64,000 nucleotides of DNA from Sphingobacterium sp. UGAL515B_05 (GTDB lineage Bacteria > Bacteroidota > Bacteroidia > Sphingobacteriales > Sphingobacteriaceae), in the NCBI RefSeq assembly GCF_033097525.1, contig NZ_CP109907.1, positions 6,262,001-6,326,000 of the forward strand, in the 5' to 3' direction. Within the stretch, counting starts at the first letter, position 1, and each line of letters begins with the position of its first letter. Position numbers and translations under genes: made by a program. The notes under the pieces are model-generated. The model had not been told where the DNA came from and did no database searches. It saw only the letters and a list, made by a program, of their open reading frames with translations. This document shows, piece by piece, positions 35,288 through 42,451 of the stretch.

Positions 35288-35600
35288 TCTATCATCATTG
35301 GGATTTGATCCCAACGGAACATGGGGAGATAAGAGTCTTCCTTTATGGTCTATCTATTTAGGACACGGCATGTCCATGCACGTGGTCGATTGCAAAGAAG
35401 TATTTATTGAGGTTGATGGTTCAATCAAACCGCTGCCAGGTGTAACCAATGTTATGGCGCTTGCTAGTGGCTTGTTGCTGTTCGGTCGGTCGGTGGAGAT
35501 ATCCCGTGTATTGTCTGGTCTGAACGTGGACACTTTGGAAGTCGCAACTGGGGTTTATGACATCGCGCCCGAGCGTGAGGAAGTTTGTGAGGAGGTGTAG
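35262..35600 (+). CDS. Phage hypothetical protein (112 aa)
   Basis: The 112-residue protein overlaps its upstream neighbour by 26 bases and the next gene follows 2 bases later, so it belongs to the same operon. It contains a tryptophan-glycine-rich start (GTWGDKSLPLWSIYLGHG) and a long hydrophobic patch (VMALASGLLLFG), which is short for a membrane helix. No family is recognised. Confidence 0.5.
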   Translation: MKPNFTESNLSSLGFDPNGTWGDKSLPLWSIYLGHGMSMHVVDCKEVFIEVDGSIKPLPGVTNVMALASGLLLFGRSVEISRVLSGLNVDTLEVATGVYDIAPEREEVCEEV

Positions 35601-35602
35601 GG

Positions 35603-35830
35603 ATGACAATCGAAGAAAACAACAATCTAGTTGACATAGCATCTAAAAAGAAAGATGGTGTCTACTCTAAAAAGCCTTACACCTATGCTGTAAAGGATGG
35701 CAAGATGGTAGCTTATGCAGATTATTTCGGTGATGTGTACAGGTGTTTCAGAGGATTCAATTCGCACATAAGAAAGGTGCAGCGCTATGAAGTTCGAGCA
35801 ACTTTAACCACGATCATTAAAGAATTATAA
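35603..35830 (+). CDS. Phage hypothetical protein (75 aa)
   Basis: The 75-residue protein is basic and aromatic-rich (KPYTYAVKDGKMVAYADYFG, then RCFRGFNSHIRKVQRYE). It has a compact beta-rich look and could bind nucleic acid, but no family is recognised. A GGAGG-like stretch before the ATG supports the start. It is in the middle of the early operon. Confidence 0.5.
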   Translation: MTIEENNNLVDIASKKKDGVYSKKPYTYAVKDGKMVAYADYFGDVYRCFRGFNSHIRKVQRYEVRATLTTIIKEL

Positions 35831-35833
35831 ACC

Positions 35834-36277
35834 ATGAAAAGCAAGCAAGAAGTAATACAGCAACACTATATCGACCTATTGAATGCTGACAAGTTTTTCA
35901 AATTGAAGCCACACATCGATGAAGATGGATGGTGCTTAATGTTCGATGAAAAAGGTGAAAAAGTTAGTTTAACATTTAAAGAATTAGGCTTCGAAAAAGA
36001 TCCACTAGGTAAAACGGTTGCCGGTGGACTGACGCAAAAAGGCCATAAATGGCGGCCTAAATCCCTTGCAGGACTCGAAACAAACAACGGATGGACTATT
36101 GCCGATGTAACCAAATTACCTACAGAAGGAATATACAATGTAGGTTACTTTTTGGATGATGGTACTTTTCATTTAGGTAATGATGAAGTTGAATGGTATG
36201 AATTACGGGAATATGTAGTTGACTTTGGATTCACCCACTACCAACCCATCATCAAACCCGAAGACCCTATTTATTAA
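35834..36277 (+). CDS. Phage hypothetical protein (147 aa)
   Basis: The 147-residue protein starts three bases after the previous stop. Its middle carries a hydrophilic loop (LGKTVAGGLTQKGHKWRPKS) and the C-terminal half is aspartate- and glutamate-rich (GFTHYQPIIKPEDPIY). Aromatic residues are evenly spaced, as in small beta-sheet phage proteins. No family is recognised. Confidence 0.5.
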   Translation: MKSKQEVIQQHYIDLLNADKFFKLKPHIDEDGWCLMFDEKGEKVSLTFKELGFEKDPLGKTVAGGLTQKGHKWRPKSLAGLETNNGWTIADVTKLPTEGIYNVGYFLDDGTFHLGNDEVEWYELREYVVDFGFTHYQPIIKPEDPIY

Positions 36278-36297
36278 CCCTTATAAATCTTAAACAA

Positions 36298-36636
36298 ATG
36301 AACTATCATATAACTAGCGACAAATTCCATAAGTCAGGATTCGTGCCTAAAAGCAAGCATTCAGAAATACCTAAAGCTGCCTTTGTAATTTCATATCTAA
36401 AAAATAGAGACCGTAGCAATGGATTTAAAACCTGCTTAGGGGAAGGTCATATAAGAACCATAGTGATCAATAATTTCATTATGAGGGGACTTAACTTAAG
36501 ATTACACGCATGTCTTGATGAAAAACTTGAACTGATTGCTGACAATATGGACCTGTTCAAAAAGTGGGTAACTAAAGAGCTAGGCGACAATACTATACTC
36601 CTTAGTCGCAAAGAATTTGAAAAACTTAAATATTAA
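36298..36636 (+). CDS. Phage hypothetical protein (112 aa)
   Basis: The 112-residue protein has a basic N-terminal part and an acidic C-terminal helix. It follows the previous gene after 20 bases and is closely followed by the next (4 bases). The composition fits a small cytoplasmic protein. No family is recognised. Confidence 0.5.
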   Translation: MNYHITSDKFHKSGFVPKSKHSEIPKAAFVISYLKNRDRSNGFKTCLGEGHIRTIVINNFIMRGLNLRLHACLDEKLELIADNMDLFKKWVTKELGDNTILLSRKEFEKLKY

Positions 36637-36640
36637 AACA

Positions 36641-37030
36641 ATGAATAACGAAATAACAAGGCTAACACCTCAGCAAGCAATAGAACAAGGGTACACACAT
36701 TATACTATTGATCAAACTGACATTTGGGACTCTATCGAACATTTTGCAGAGTATGGTAGACCTGAGTCTTACCCTGACAATAAACTGTTTCTATTGGACA
36801 AAAATAAAACAGCTTTCAGCATTAGTGCAGAAACCATTCAAGGCTTACTTCAAGACCACATAGAGAATCAGGAAGATTACTATTGTGAAGATGATTCCCT
36901 TTGTGAAGAACTTGCCGAAGCAGACTTTGAAAAGATCGCGGAACTGGTCAATGTTGTTTTCAAAAAACGATTTATGTTCCCGACCGATATAGAGCTGGTT
37001 GGAGAAGGAAAGGAGGTTTCAGGTGAATAA
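36641..37030 (+). CDS. Phage hypothetical acidic protein (129 aa)
   Basis: The 129-residue protein starts at ATG 36641, four bases past the previous stop. It is strongly acidic, with an Asp/Glu-rich stretch at about residues 70-100 (ENQEDYYCEDDSLCEELAEA). An acidic surface is common in phage proteins that mimic DNA or inhibit host enzymes, but that is speculation here. No family is recognised. Its end overlaps the next gene by 8 bases, which contains that gene's GTG start. Confidence 0.5.
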   Translation: MNNEITRLTPQQAIEQGYTHYTIDQTDIWDSIEHFAEYGRPESYPDNKLFLLDKNKTAFSISAETIQGLLQDHIENQEDYYCEDDSLCEELAEADFEKIAELVNVVFKKRFMFPTDIELVGEGKEVSGE

Positions 37031-37463
37031 CGAAAAGAAAGCGCCAGTACTGACACTGGAACATATAGCGCCATATCTTCCGTATGGCATACGTGTTAAA
37101 GTTGGTAAGACTGAACGAAATTTAACAGCGGTAAGCCTTGATTCCACATTTGTATTTGTGTCCGCATGGAAAGGTAGTAGAGAAAAGGAAATGGTATCTA
37201 TTGAAGAAATAAAACCAATCCTGAGACCTCTATCCGACCTTACCAAAGTGATTGAGCATAATGGTGAAAGGTTTGTGCCAGTAGTAAATCTAGGGTGGAA
37301 TTCATACGACCATATTTTAAAGTCTGGCACTTGTATCAATATTTCTTATGAATACATGGTTAAGCTATTCAAATGGCACTTCGACGTATTCGGCCTAATA
37401 GAAAAAGGCTTGGCCATAGACATCAATTCTATCGAAGGAAAGGAGACCAAAGAAAATGGATAA
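37023..37463 (+). CDS. Phage hypothetical protein (146 aa), GTG start
   Basis: The start is taken as GTG 37023 because a strong Shine-Dalgarno AAAGGAGG (37009-37016) precedes it by 6 bases. This is unusual in a Bacteroidota genome. A TTG at 36999 opens the same frame but has no signal. The protein has LEHIAPYLPYGIRVKV, and later VEIKPI and a TKVIEHNGERFVPVVNLGWN segment, a pattern common in Bacteroidota phage proteins of unknown function. It overlaps the next gene by 8 bases. Confidence 0.6.
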   Translation: MNNEKKAPVLTLEHIAPYLPYGIRVKVGKTERNLTAVSLDSTFVFVSAWKGSREKEMVSIEEIKPILRPLSDLTKVIEHNGERFVPVVNLGWNSYDHILKSGTCINISYEYMVKLFKWHFDVFGLIEKGLAIDINSIEGKETKENG

Positions 37464-37695
37464 GGAACAACTATGGATCGAACGTCTTCGAAAATATATC
37501 GAGGACAATAAGGCGGATAGAAATAATAAGGTATGCACCTGGTGGCTAAGACTTGAATACAACGACGAAACCCCAACAGCTCAAATAAATTATTGGCTAA
37601 ATAAGTCAGTCGCAAAAGGAATTTTGGGCAAGGAAACTTCTTGTTATTACACCAAATATTGGTTTTTAAACACACTGAAAGGAGAAAAGAGATGA
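37456..37695 (+). CDS. Phage hypothetical protein (79 aa)
   Basis: The 79-residue protein is Trp- and Lys-rich (CTWWLRLEYNDETPTAQINY; LGKETSCYYTKYWFLN), with a short helix-turn-helix-like middle (AQINYWLNKSVAKGILGK) that could be a small winged helix. It overlaps the upstream gene by 8 bases and shares an ATGA junction with the next. A DNA-binding role is possible but unproven. Confidence 0.5.
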   Translation: MDKEQLWIERLRKYIEDNKADRNNKVCTWWLRLEYNDETPTAQINYWLNKSVAKGILGKETSCYYTKYWFLNTLKGEKR

Positions 37696-38060
37696 ATCAC
37701 GCAATCTATATTTATTTTATCATCAATGCTTTTTTGGCTGGAATGGAATTCAGTGATAATAAGGGCATGGCATTAACATTATTATTTGTTGGGTTGCCAA
37801 TTTACACCCTAGGAATAATTTGGCTATACGCAATAAGGCAACCTCTTATTTGGATCGAAAACAAGTCCCTTATTTTGGGATGGTATCGGCTATACTTCAC
37901 GGATTATTTCAGTAAAATGGATTACCAAACTATTGATGTAAGACGAAGACAATACAGAGGTGAATATGAAAACATAAACGCCAATCGTTATCAGCGTTTC
38001 TTTCTCCGCCAAATTGATAAAAAGTACAACTACGGTATTACTAAAGAACCAACAACATGA
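37692..38060 (+). CDS. Phage membrane protein (122 aa)
   Basis: The 122-residue protein starts at ATG 37692, which overlaps the previous stop as ATGA. Two hydrophobic helices (about residues 4-22 and 33-54) are followed by an extended polar region ending in KYNYGITKEPTT. It probably resides in the inner membrane. The family is unknown. Its stop overlaps the next start by 4 bases. Confidence 0.5.
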   Translation: MNHAIYIYFIINAFLAGMEFSDNKGMALTLLFVGLPIYTLGIIWLYAIRQPLIWIENKSLILGWYRLYFTDYFSKMDYQTIDVRRRQYRGEYENINANRYQRFFLRQIDKKYNYGITKEPTT

Positions 38061-38242
38061 CACCCCAGGAAATAGGCGAACTAATCGAATTAATAATAGG
38101 CGATATCCTCACATTGGAAGAAGCAGCGGCTATTGAGTGTATCGATCCGCGCGAACTATCCCGTGTGATAGATGAGGTGATGACTTTCAAATCTCGTCAC
38201 TCGCGTAATAATTCGGTGGTTTGCCTTCCTTCTAAAATTTAA
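38057..38242 (+). CDS. Phage hypothetical protein (61 aa)
   Basis: A 61-residue protein with two short helices (IGELIELIIGDILTLEEAAA) and a basic C terminus. The middle (LTLEEAAAIECIDPRELSRVI) resembles a small helix-turn-helix. It overlaps the upstream gene by four bases and sits 6 bases before the DNA methyltransferase gene, so it is translated in step with it. A regulatory role is possible but unproven. Confidence 0.45.
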   Translation: MTPQEIGELIELIIGDILTLEEAAAIECIDPRELSRVIDEVMTFKSRHSRNNSVVCLPSKI

Positions 38243-38248
38243 CCAAAA

Positions 38249-40030
38249 ATGATAAACGCATTTATACTACAACATAAACCATTCACACCACAAATAGTAA
38301 AGAATCCCGAACCGATTCGTTACATTGTAATAGACCTTTTTTGCGGTGCCGGTGGAACTACAACGGGATTTGCCAAAGCAAAAGACAATGCAGGCAATCC
38401 AATAGCTATTATTGCTGCATGTGTTAACCACGATCACAAAGCTATCCGTAGCCATTGGGAAAATCATCCGGAAGTTTACCATTTTGAGGAAGACATTCGA
38501 ACTCTCGAACTTTCTCCATTGACTGTGATAGTCGATAAATACCGGGAGCTATATCCATGGGCAAAGATTGTCCTTTGGGCATCTTTAGAATGTACCAATT
38601 TCAGTAAGGCTAAAGGCGGTCAGTCTCGCGATGCCGACAGCCGAACCCTAGCGGATCATTTGGACAGATATATTACAGCTTTAGATCCTGATTATGTACA
38701 GATCGAAAATGTAGTAGAGTTCATGTCCTGGGGGCCATTAAATGAATTTGGCAAACCAGTTAGCATGAAGTCTGGTCAAGACTGGCTCAGGTGGCGAAAT
38801 CACATTAATTCCTTTGGTTACCGAGACGAATGGAAGGAATTGAACTCTGCCGACTTTGGCGCCTACACATCAAGAAATAGACTATTTGGATGTTTTGCTA
38901 AAGAAGATCTTCCTATTGTATGGCCTGAGCCAACGCATTCAAAAACTGGATCTGGCAAACAAGATCTTTTCGGGAACGGCCTGTTAAAATGGAAACCGGT
39001 AAAAGACCTATTGGATTTTAAAGATGAAGGCGAAAGTATTTTCGGACGTAAAAAGCCTTTAGTTGAAAATTCCTTAAAACGCATTTATGCTGGATTGATA
39101 AAGGAGGTGGCAGGCGGTAAGGATGCTTTTATAGCTCAGTATAATTCGGGAAAAGATAGATTTACAAGCGTAGAGAGTCCATGCAATAAGTTGCCGACTA
39201 CCAATAGATTTTCTTTGGTTCAAAGGTCATATTTGGTAAAAAACTATTCAGGAAGCCCAAATGATAAAATATCATCAATTGATTCTCCTGCACCAACAAT
39301 CACTACCATCCCTCATGAATCGCTAGTAAACGTTGAACCATTCGTTTTGACTTCTTCCTATAGTGGTGTTTCAAAATCCATAGAGGAACCATGTCCGACG
39401 GTATTGGCTAGCAGAAAACACCACTATGTAGTAAACCCGGTTTTCTTAACTAAATATTACGGAAATGATAAAGGAAGCGAATCAATCAATAATCCACTTG
39501 GAACTATCACGACTAATGATCGTTTTTCCCTTATATGCACAAATTGGCTAGATAAACAATATTCCGGAGAGCGAAATCATCAATCAATTGAACAACCGGC
39601 TGGATCTATTCTAGCAAATGACAAGCACGCTTTGATGACTGCAAAAGGATTCATCTACAATCCTTCTCATGGTGGACACTCCATGCACATCGACCAACCG
39701 TGTCCAACGATTATTGCACGCCAGGACAAAGCGCCATTGTACTTCATTCAGTACTCAATAAACCACAATGTGATAATTGAAATATACGACGGTGATTCGG
39801 AGACCATGGTTAAAATTAAGGAGTTCATGGCGCTATACGGAATATCCGATATTAAAATGCGGATGCTTAAAGTTGATGAATTAAAATTGATTCAGGGATT
39901 CCCTATTGACTACCGACTACATGGCAACCAGTCCGATCAAAAGAAATTCATTGGCAACAGTGTAGTTCCTCATGTGGTGTGCGCCTGGGCGGAAGCTCAA
40001 GGTAAGGAACTTTTAAAATCAGCAGCTTAA
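38249..40030 (+). CDS. DNA cytosine-5 methyltransferase (phage)
   Basis: The 593-residue protein has the C5 methyltransferase motifs. I: DLFCGAGGTTTGF (29-41). IV: the catalytic Cys115 in SLECTNFSKAKGG, with Glu-Cys replacing the usual Pro-Cys. VI: QIENVVEF (151-158). VIII: YTSRNRLFG (206-214). IX/X: IQGFPIDY and FIGNSVVPHV near the C terminus. It should transfer a methyl group from SAM to cytosine. Between VIII and IX lies a long target-recognition region (about 293-505) made of about six repeats. No restriction enzyme gene is beside it, so it likely protects phage DNA. Confidence 0.9.
   Translation: MINAFILQHKPFTPQIVKNPEPIRYIVIDLFCGAGGTTTGFAKAKDNAGNPIAIIAACVNHDHKAIRSHWENHPEVYHFEEDIRTLELSPLTVIVDKYRELYPWAKIVLWASLECTNFSKAKGGQSRDADSRTLADHLDRYITALDPDYVQIENVVEFMSWGPLNEFGKPVSMKSGQDWLRWRNHINSFGYRDEWKELNSADFGAYTSRNRLFGCFAKEDLPIVWPEPTHSKTGSGKQDLFGNGLLKWKPVKDLLDFKDEGESIFGRKKPLVENSLKRIYAGLIKEVAGGKDAFIAQYNSGKDRFTSVESPCNKLPTTNRFSLVQRSYLVKNYSGSPNDKISSIDSPAPTITTIPHESLVNVEPFVLTSSYSGVSKSIEEPCPTVLASRKHHYVVNPVFLTKYYGNDKGSESINNPLGTITTNDRFSLICTNWLDKQYSGERNHQSIEQPAGSILANDKHALMTAKGFIYNPSHGGHSMHIDQPCPTIIARQDKAPLYFIQYSINHNVIIEIYDGDSETMVKIKEFMALYGISDIKMRMLKVDELKLIQGFPIDYRLHGNQSDQKKFIGNSVVPHVVCAWAEAQGKELLKSAA
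39128..39770 (+). repeat. Six ~36-residue repeats in the methyltransferase recognition region
   Basis: The encoded protein repeats a unit of the form [F/Y]-x-x-x-Y-x-G-...-S-I-[D/E]-x-P-x-x-T-[I/V]-x-x-...-L-V about six times (for example SSIDSPAPTITT, KSIEEPCPTVLA, ESINNPLGTITT, QSIEQPAGSILA, MHIDQPCPTIIA). The units are diverged at DNA level. They probably form the target-recognition surface. Confidence 0.75.
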
Positions 40031-40042
40031 AATATAGACAAA

Positions 40043-40906
40043 ATGATAACAGTAAACAGTCTTTCGGGTGGAAAAACATCCAGTTACATTGCTGCCAATT
40101 ATCCCGCAGACCTCGACGTCTTTGCTTTGTGTTGTATCGATGACCATAATGCAAATGCTCATTATAGACAAAGATACAAGGACGAGAAAATGATTCAGCG
40201 AGTTAATGATAAGCTCCAAAAGTATTGCTCTAATTGGCCTGAATTTATTGCCACATCGGAAGATCCACAGATACTCTGGACGATGTTCGACTTGGAACAA
40301 ATGATAGGCAGGGAAATTATTTGGGTTCGCGGCATGGGATGGGAACAGATGATGAGATACAAGAAAGCTATTCCTAACATGAGTAAGCGATTTTGTACAA
40401 CAATAATGAAGATGCAGGCAATATTCGATTTGCTATTAATGTATTTTGAGCTTCCTGTAAAGATGAGAATTGGCTATCGTTGGGATGAAATGGAACGAGC
40501 TGAACGATTTACTGAGACTTGGAAATATGCCCACGAATGTGAATTTAGAGAAAAATCAGAAACATGGATTCACAGGTGGAAAGAAATTGTGTGGCGTGTT
40601 GGTGAATTTCCTTTAGTGGATGATAAAGTGATCCATTATCATATCCAGCAATTTTGGAAAGATAAAAATATTGTTTTCCCTGAAGATAGCAACTGTCTAA
40701 ATTGTTTTTGGAAAGATCCTCAACAGCTCCGTAAAAACTTCGATAAACATTCACCAATAATGCACTGGGCTGCAATTCAAGAGGTAGTAATGGGAAGAAG
40801 TTTTAAAGATAAAATGACGCTATTAGAAGTCAAAAAATTAGGTATTCAATTGGATTTCATGTTTGGAACTGGATCAGGTTGTCAAGCAGGATTTTGTACA
40901 AATTAA
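40043..40906 (+). CDS. PP-loop ATPase, PAPS reductase-like (phage)
   Basis: The 287-residue protein starts with the PP-loop motif SLSGGKTSSYIA (residues 6-17). It has the adenylyl-site SKRFCTTIMKMQ, the MRIGYRWDEMERAERF helix and a C-terminal pair of cysteine motifs (NCLNCFWKDP and GCQAGFC). This is the phosphoadenosine phosphosulfate reductase-like / adenine nucleotide alpha-hydrolase superfamily, which activates substrates by adenylation; the cysteines suggest an Fe-S or zinc site. In phages such proteins occur beside DNA-modification genes. Here it starts 12 bases after the methyltransferase, so a role in base or tRNA modification is plausible. Confidence 0.8.
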   Translation: MITVNSLSGGKTSSYIAANYPADLDVFALCCIDDHNANAHYRQRYKDEKMIQRVNDKLQKYCSNWPEFIATSEDPQILWTMFDLEQMIGREIIWVRGMGWEQMMRYKKAIPNMSKRFCTTIMKMQAIFDLLLMYFELPVKMRIGYRWDEMERAERFTETWKYAHECEFREKSETWIHRWKEIVWRVGEFPLVDDKVIHYHIQQFWKDKNIVFPEDSNCLNCFWKDPQQLRKNFDKHSPIMHWAAIQEVVMGRSFKDKMTLLEVKKLGIQLDFMFGTGSGCQAGFCTN

Positions 40907-40912
40907 CAACCC

Positions 40913-40936
40913 CCACCCTAGTATAGTCTAGGGTGG
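40913..40936 (+). promoter_or_regulatory. Perfect hairpin before the 83-aa gene
   Basis: CCACCCTAG and CTAGGGTGG form a 9-bp stem with loop TATAGT. There is no T run, so it is more likely an attenuator, mRNA-stability or processing hairpin than a terminator. The next start codon is at 40951. Confidence 0.6.
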
Positions 40937-40950
40937 TAAAGAAGAAAACC

Positions 40951-41202
40951 ATGCAATTAAACATAGATTTCAATATCAAATCAATCCACGATAAAGATAC
41001 CAATAGCAATAAATTGAGCGTCTCAGTGGATGTTAACAAGAGTGTTTTAGAACATCTTACAGCTCTTGAAATGGCTAAACAAGCATTAGCCAACGCGCTC
41101 GAAGCATACGTAAAAGTAATGCCAAAAGGCATGGTCACTGATAAGGAGTATGAAGAATTGATAACTACACCACTTAAAAAATTGAAAGGGTTTGAAGTAT
41201 GA
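40951..41202 (+). CDS. Phage hypothetical protein (83 aa)
   Basis: The 83-residue protein starts at ATG 40951, beyond the hairpin; a GTG at 40933 in the same frame falls inside the hairpin and is disfavoured. It has a beta-strand-rich N terminus (QLNIDFNIKSIHDKDTNSNK), then a long alanine-rich helix. It overlaps the next gene by four bases (ATGA), so they are coupled. The family is unknown. Confidence 0.55.
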   Translation: MQLNIDFNIKSIHDKDTNSNKLSVSVDVNKSVLEHLTALEMAKQALANALEAYVKVMPKGMVTDKEYEELITTPLKKLKGFEV

Positions 41203-41525
41203 CAAACGTAATAAGCCAAACAACCCAAAAGGCACGCAAAGTTCATAGATGCAACTATTGCCGAATGCCTATCGAAATAGGTACAGAATACACCCGTCAG
41301 TACAACGAATTTGATGGAGATACATTCGCATGGAAAATGCATATGCACTGCGACCAGATAGCGCAAAAGTTGATCAATTTTAAAGAATGTGATGATGGTG
41401 GCGCTTCATCTGATGATTTCTACTGGTCGGTAGTTTACAAATACGAGGAAATAAGCGGAAGATCATCCAACGGCAAATCATTATCCGAAATGTTAGATGT
41501 AGTCAGAAAGGTGTTGAGAGTTTAA
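41199..41525 (+). CDS. Phage protein with CxxC/HxxC zinc-ribbon-like fold
   Basis: The 108-residue protein has CNYCRMPIEIGTEY near residue 18 and MHMHCDQIAQKL about 35 residues later. This Cys-x-x-Cys plus His-x-x-Cys arrangement is that of small treble-clef or zinc-ribbon phage proteins that bind nucleic acid. It is the last gene of the rightward early operon. Four bases overlap the previous gene. DNA or RNA binding is inferred. Confidence 0.6.
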   Translation: MTNVISQTTQKARKVHRCNYCRMPIEIGTEYTRQYNEFDGDTFAWKMHMHCDQIAQKLINFKECDDGGASSDDFYWSVVYKYEEISGRSSNGKSLSEMLDVVRKVLRV

Positions 41526-41553
41526 AAAAATGAGGGCGGATATACTCCCGCCC
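41525..41553 (-). terminator. Terminator of the tRNA-like transcript
   Basis: On the minus strand GGGCGG and CCGCCC (6 bp) are followed by TCA and a T7 run, eight bases after the tRNA-like RNA. It can end transcription of the leftward cluster; the plus strand lacks a T run here. Confidence 0.7.
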
Positions 41554-41560
41554 TGTTGAG

Positions 41561-41642
41561 TGGCCTCCACGGGATTCGAACCCGCACACCTTTCGGCACC
41601 TCTTTGGCAAAGAGGCTTGTCTACCAATTCCAACAGGAGCGA
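41561..41642 (-). tRNA. tRNA-like gene: class II (Leu-type) body with Gly GCC anticodon
   Basis: Visible on the minus strand: D arm TTG/CAA with the leucine-type loop GAATTGGTAGA; anticodon stem CCTCT/AGAGG with loop TTGCCAA, giving GCC; a long variable arm (13 bases, GCC-GAAA-GGT); and T arm GCGGG-TTCGAAT-CCCGT. The body is class II, as in tRNA-Leu, but the anticodon is that of glycine. The acceptor is imperfect: CTCC/GGAG pairs, the next three positions do not, while GAGTG and CACTC just outside (41643-41647 with 41558-41562) could pair. It is followed by a terminator and lies downstream of a HEPN-like gene on the same strand. It may be a degraded or unusual phage tRNA. Confidence 0.6.
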
Positions 41643-41731
41643 CACTCTTTTTTGAATCTCGCACCTGTTGAATATAAAAATAATAATTATTTATTGAATT
41701 ACAAACATGACCCTCACCAAACAACAAAGAG

Positions 41732-41766
41732 AAGCGCTCCGACTAAAGTATTCGGGGCGCTTTTTC
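41732..41766 (+). terminator. Terminator between convergent phage transcripts
   Basis: AAGCGCTCCGA and TCGGGGCGCTT form an 11-bp stem (one G-T) with loop CTAAAGTAT and a T5 tail. It can stop rightward transcription just before the HEPN-like gene stop codon. Confidence 0.75.
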
Positions 41767-42413
41767 TATAATAAGTTTTTATATTTTCTTTCAGCGTCCA
41801 ACAATAATAAAACTATATCCATAGGCTTTAGAAATCCTTTTCCTTCTGAATCAATTACCAAATTAGCACCATTTAAGTCATTTTTAACTTCTAAAGAGCG
41901 CCACTTAGCAGGAAATCTTTTATTGTTAGTTATATTAAACTTACCACCATGGGCTGCAGCATTCCTGCAATGGTAAAAAAAATTCGCTAAAGCATCCGAC
42001 TTAAGATATCTAACCGATGCAGGTAGACTTTCGAATGCCATGACAATTAACATATTTGACATTTTACTTAGCCCCTCAATCCTCCTATCGACTTTGTCTA
42101 TTTTGGAAACCATGTTATCATCATTTATCAAAATAGTATTTCTATCAAACGAGTTAACAAGGTTTGAGGGGAATAGCAATCTTGGATATTGAGGTACACC
42201 TTCTTTTAAATACATCTTCTCATCATTGCGTAGATCAAATCCATCGATATATTCCTCCCAAACATTGCCCGTCCTTAACGTTTTTTCAATCTTTGATAGT
42301 TCTGATAAAAAATATTTATTCCATAAAATCGTACTGCCGTAGAAGTTAACTAAGTACTGATAAACATAATGGTAATATGGCTTATCTTTATCGAATTCGT
42401 CGAGTATAAACAT
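41766..42413 (-). CDS. HEPN-like protein (215 aa)
   Basis: The 215-residue protein is mostly helical and cytoplasmic. The C-terminal part has CRNAAAHGGKF, matching the Rx4-6H motif of HEPN ribonucleases (Arg-Asn-Ala-Ala-Ala-His). HEPN proteins are RNases or accessory proteins in toxin-antitoxin and phage-defence systems. The rest is unassigned. It lies at the end of a leftward cluster of three small genes, and is followed on the same strand by a tRNA-like gene. RNase activity and defence function are inferred only from the motif. Confidence 0.5.
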   Translation of the reverse strand: MFILDEFDKDKPYYHYVYQYLVNFYGSTILWNKYFLSELSKIEKTLRTGNVWEEYIDGFDLRNDEKMYLKEGVPQYPRLLFPSNLVNSFDRNTILINDDNMVSKIDKVDRRIEGLSKMSNMLIVMAFESLPASVRYLKSDALANFFYHCRNAAAHGGKFNITNNKRFPAKWRSLEVKNDLNGANLVIDSEGKGFLKPMDIVLLLLDAERKYKNLL

Positions 42414-42451
42414 AGAATTATAAAAAAAACAGAAAATTTAACAACACAAAT

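Noticed and set aside
41707..41976. Rightward 89-codon frame over the HEPN-like gene
   Set aside because: It begins inside a terminator, is fully antisense to the HEPN-like gene and has no supporting signal.
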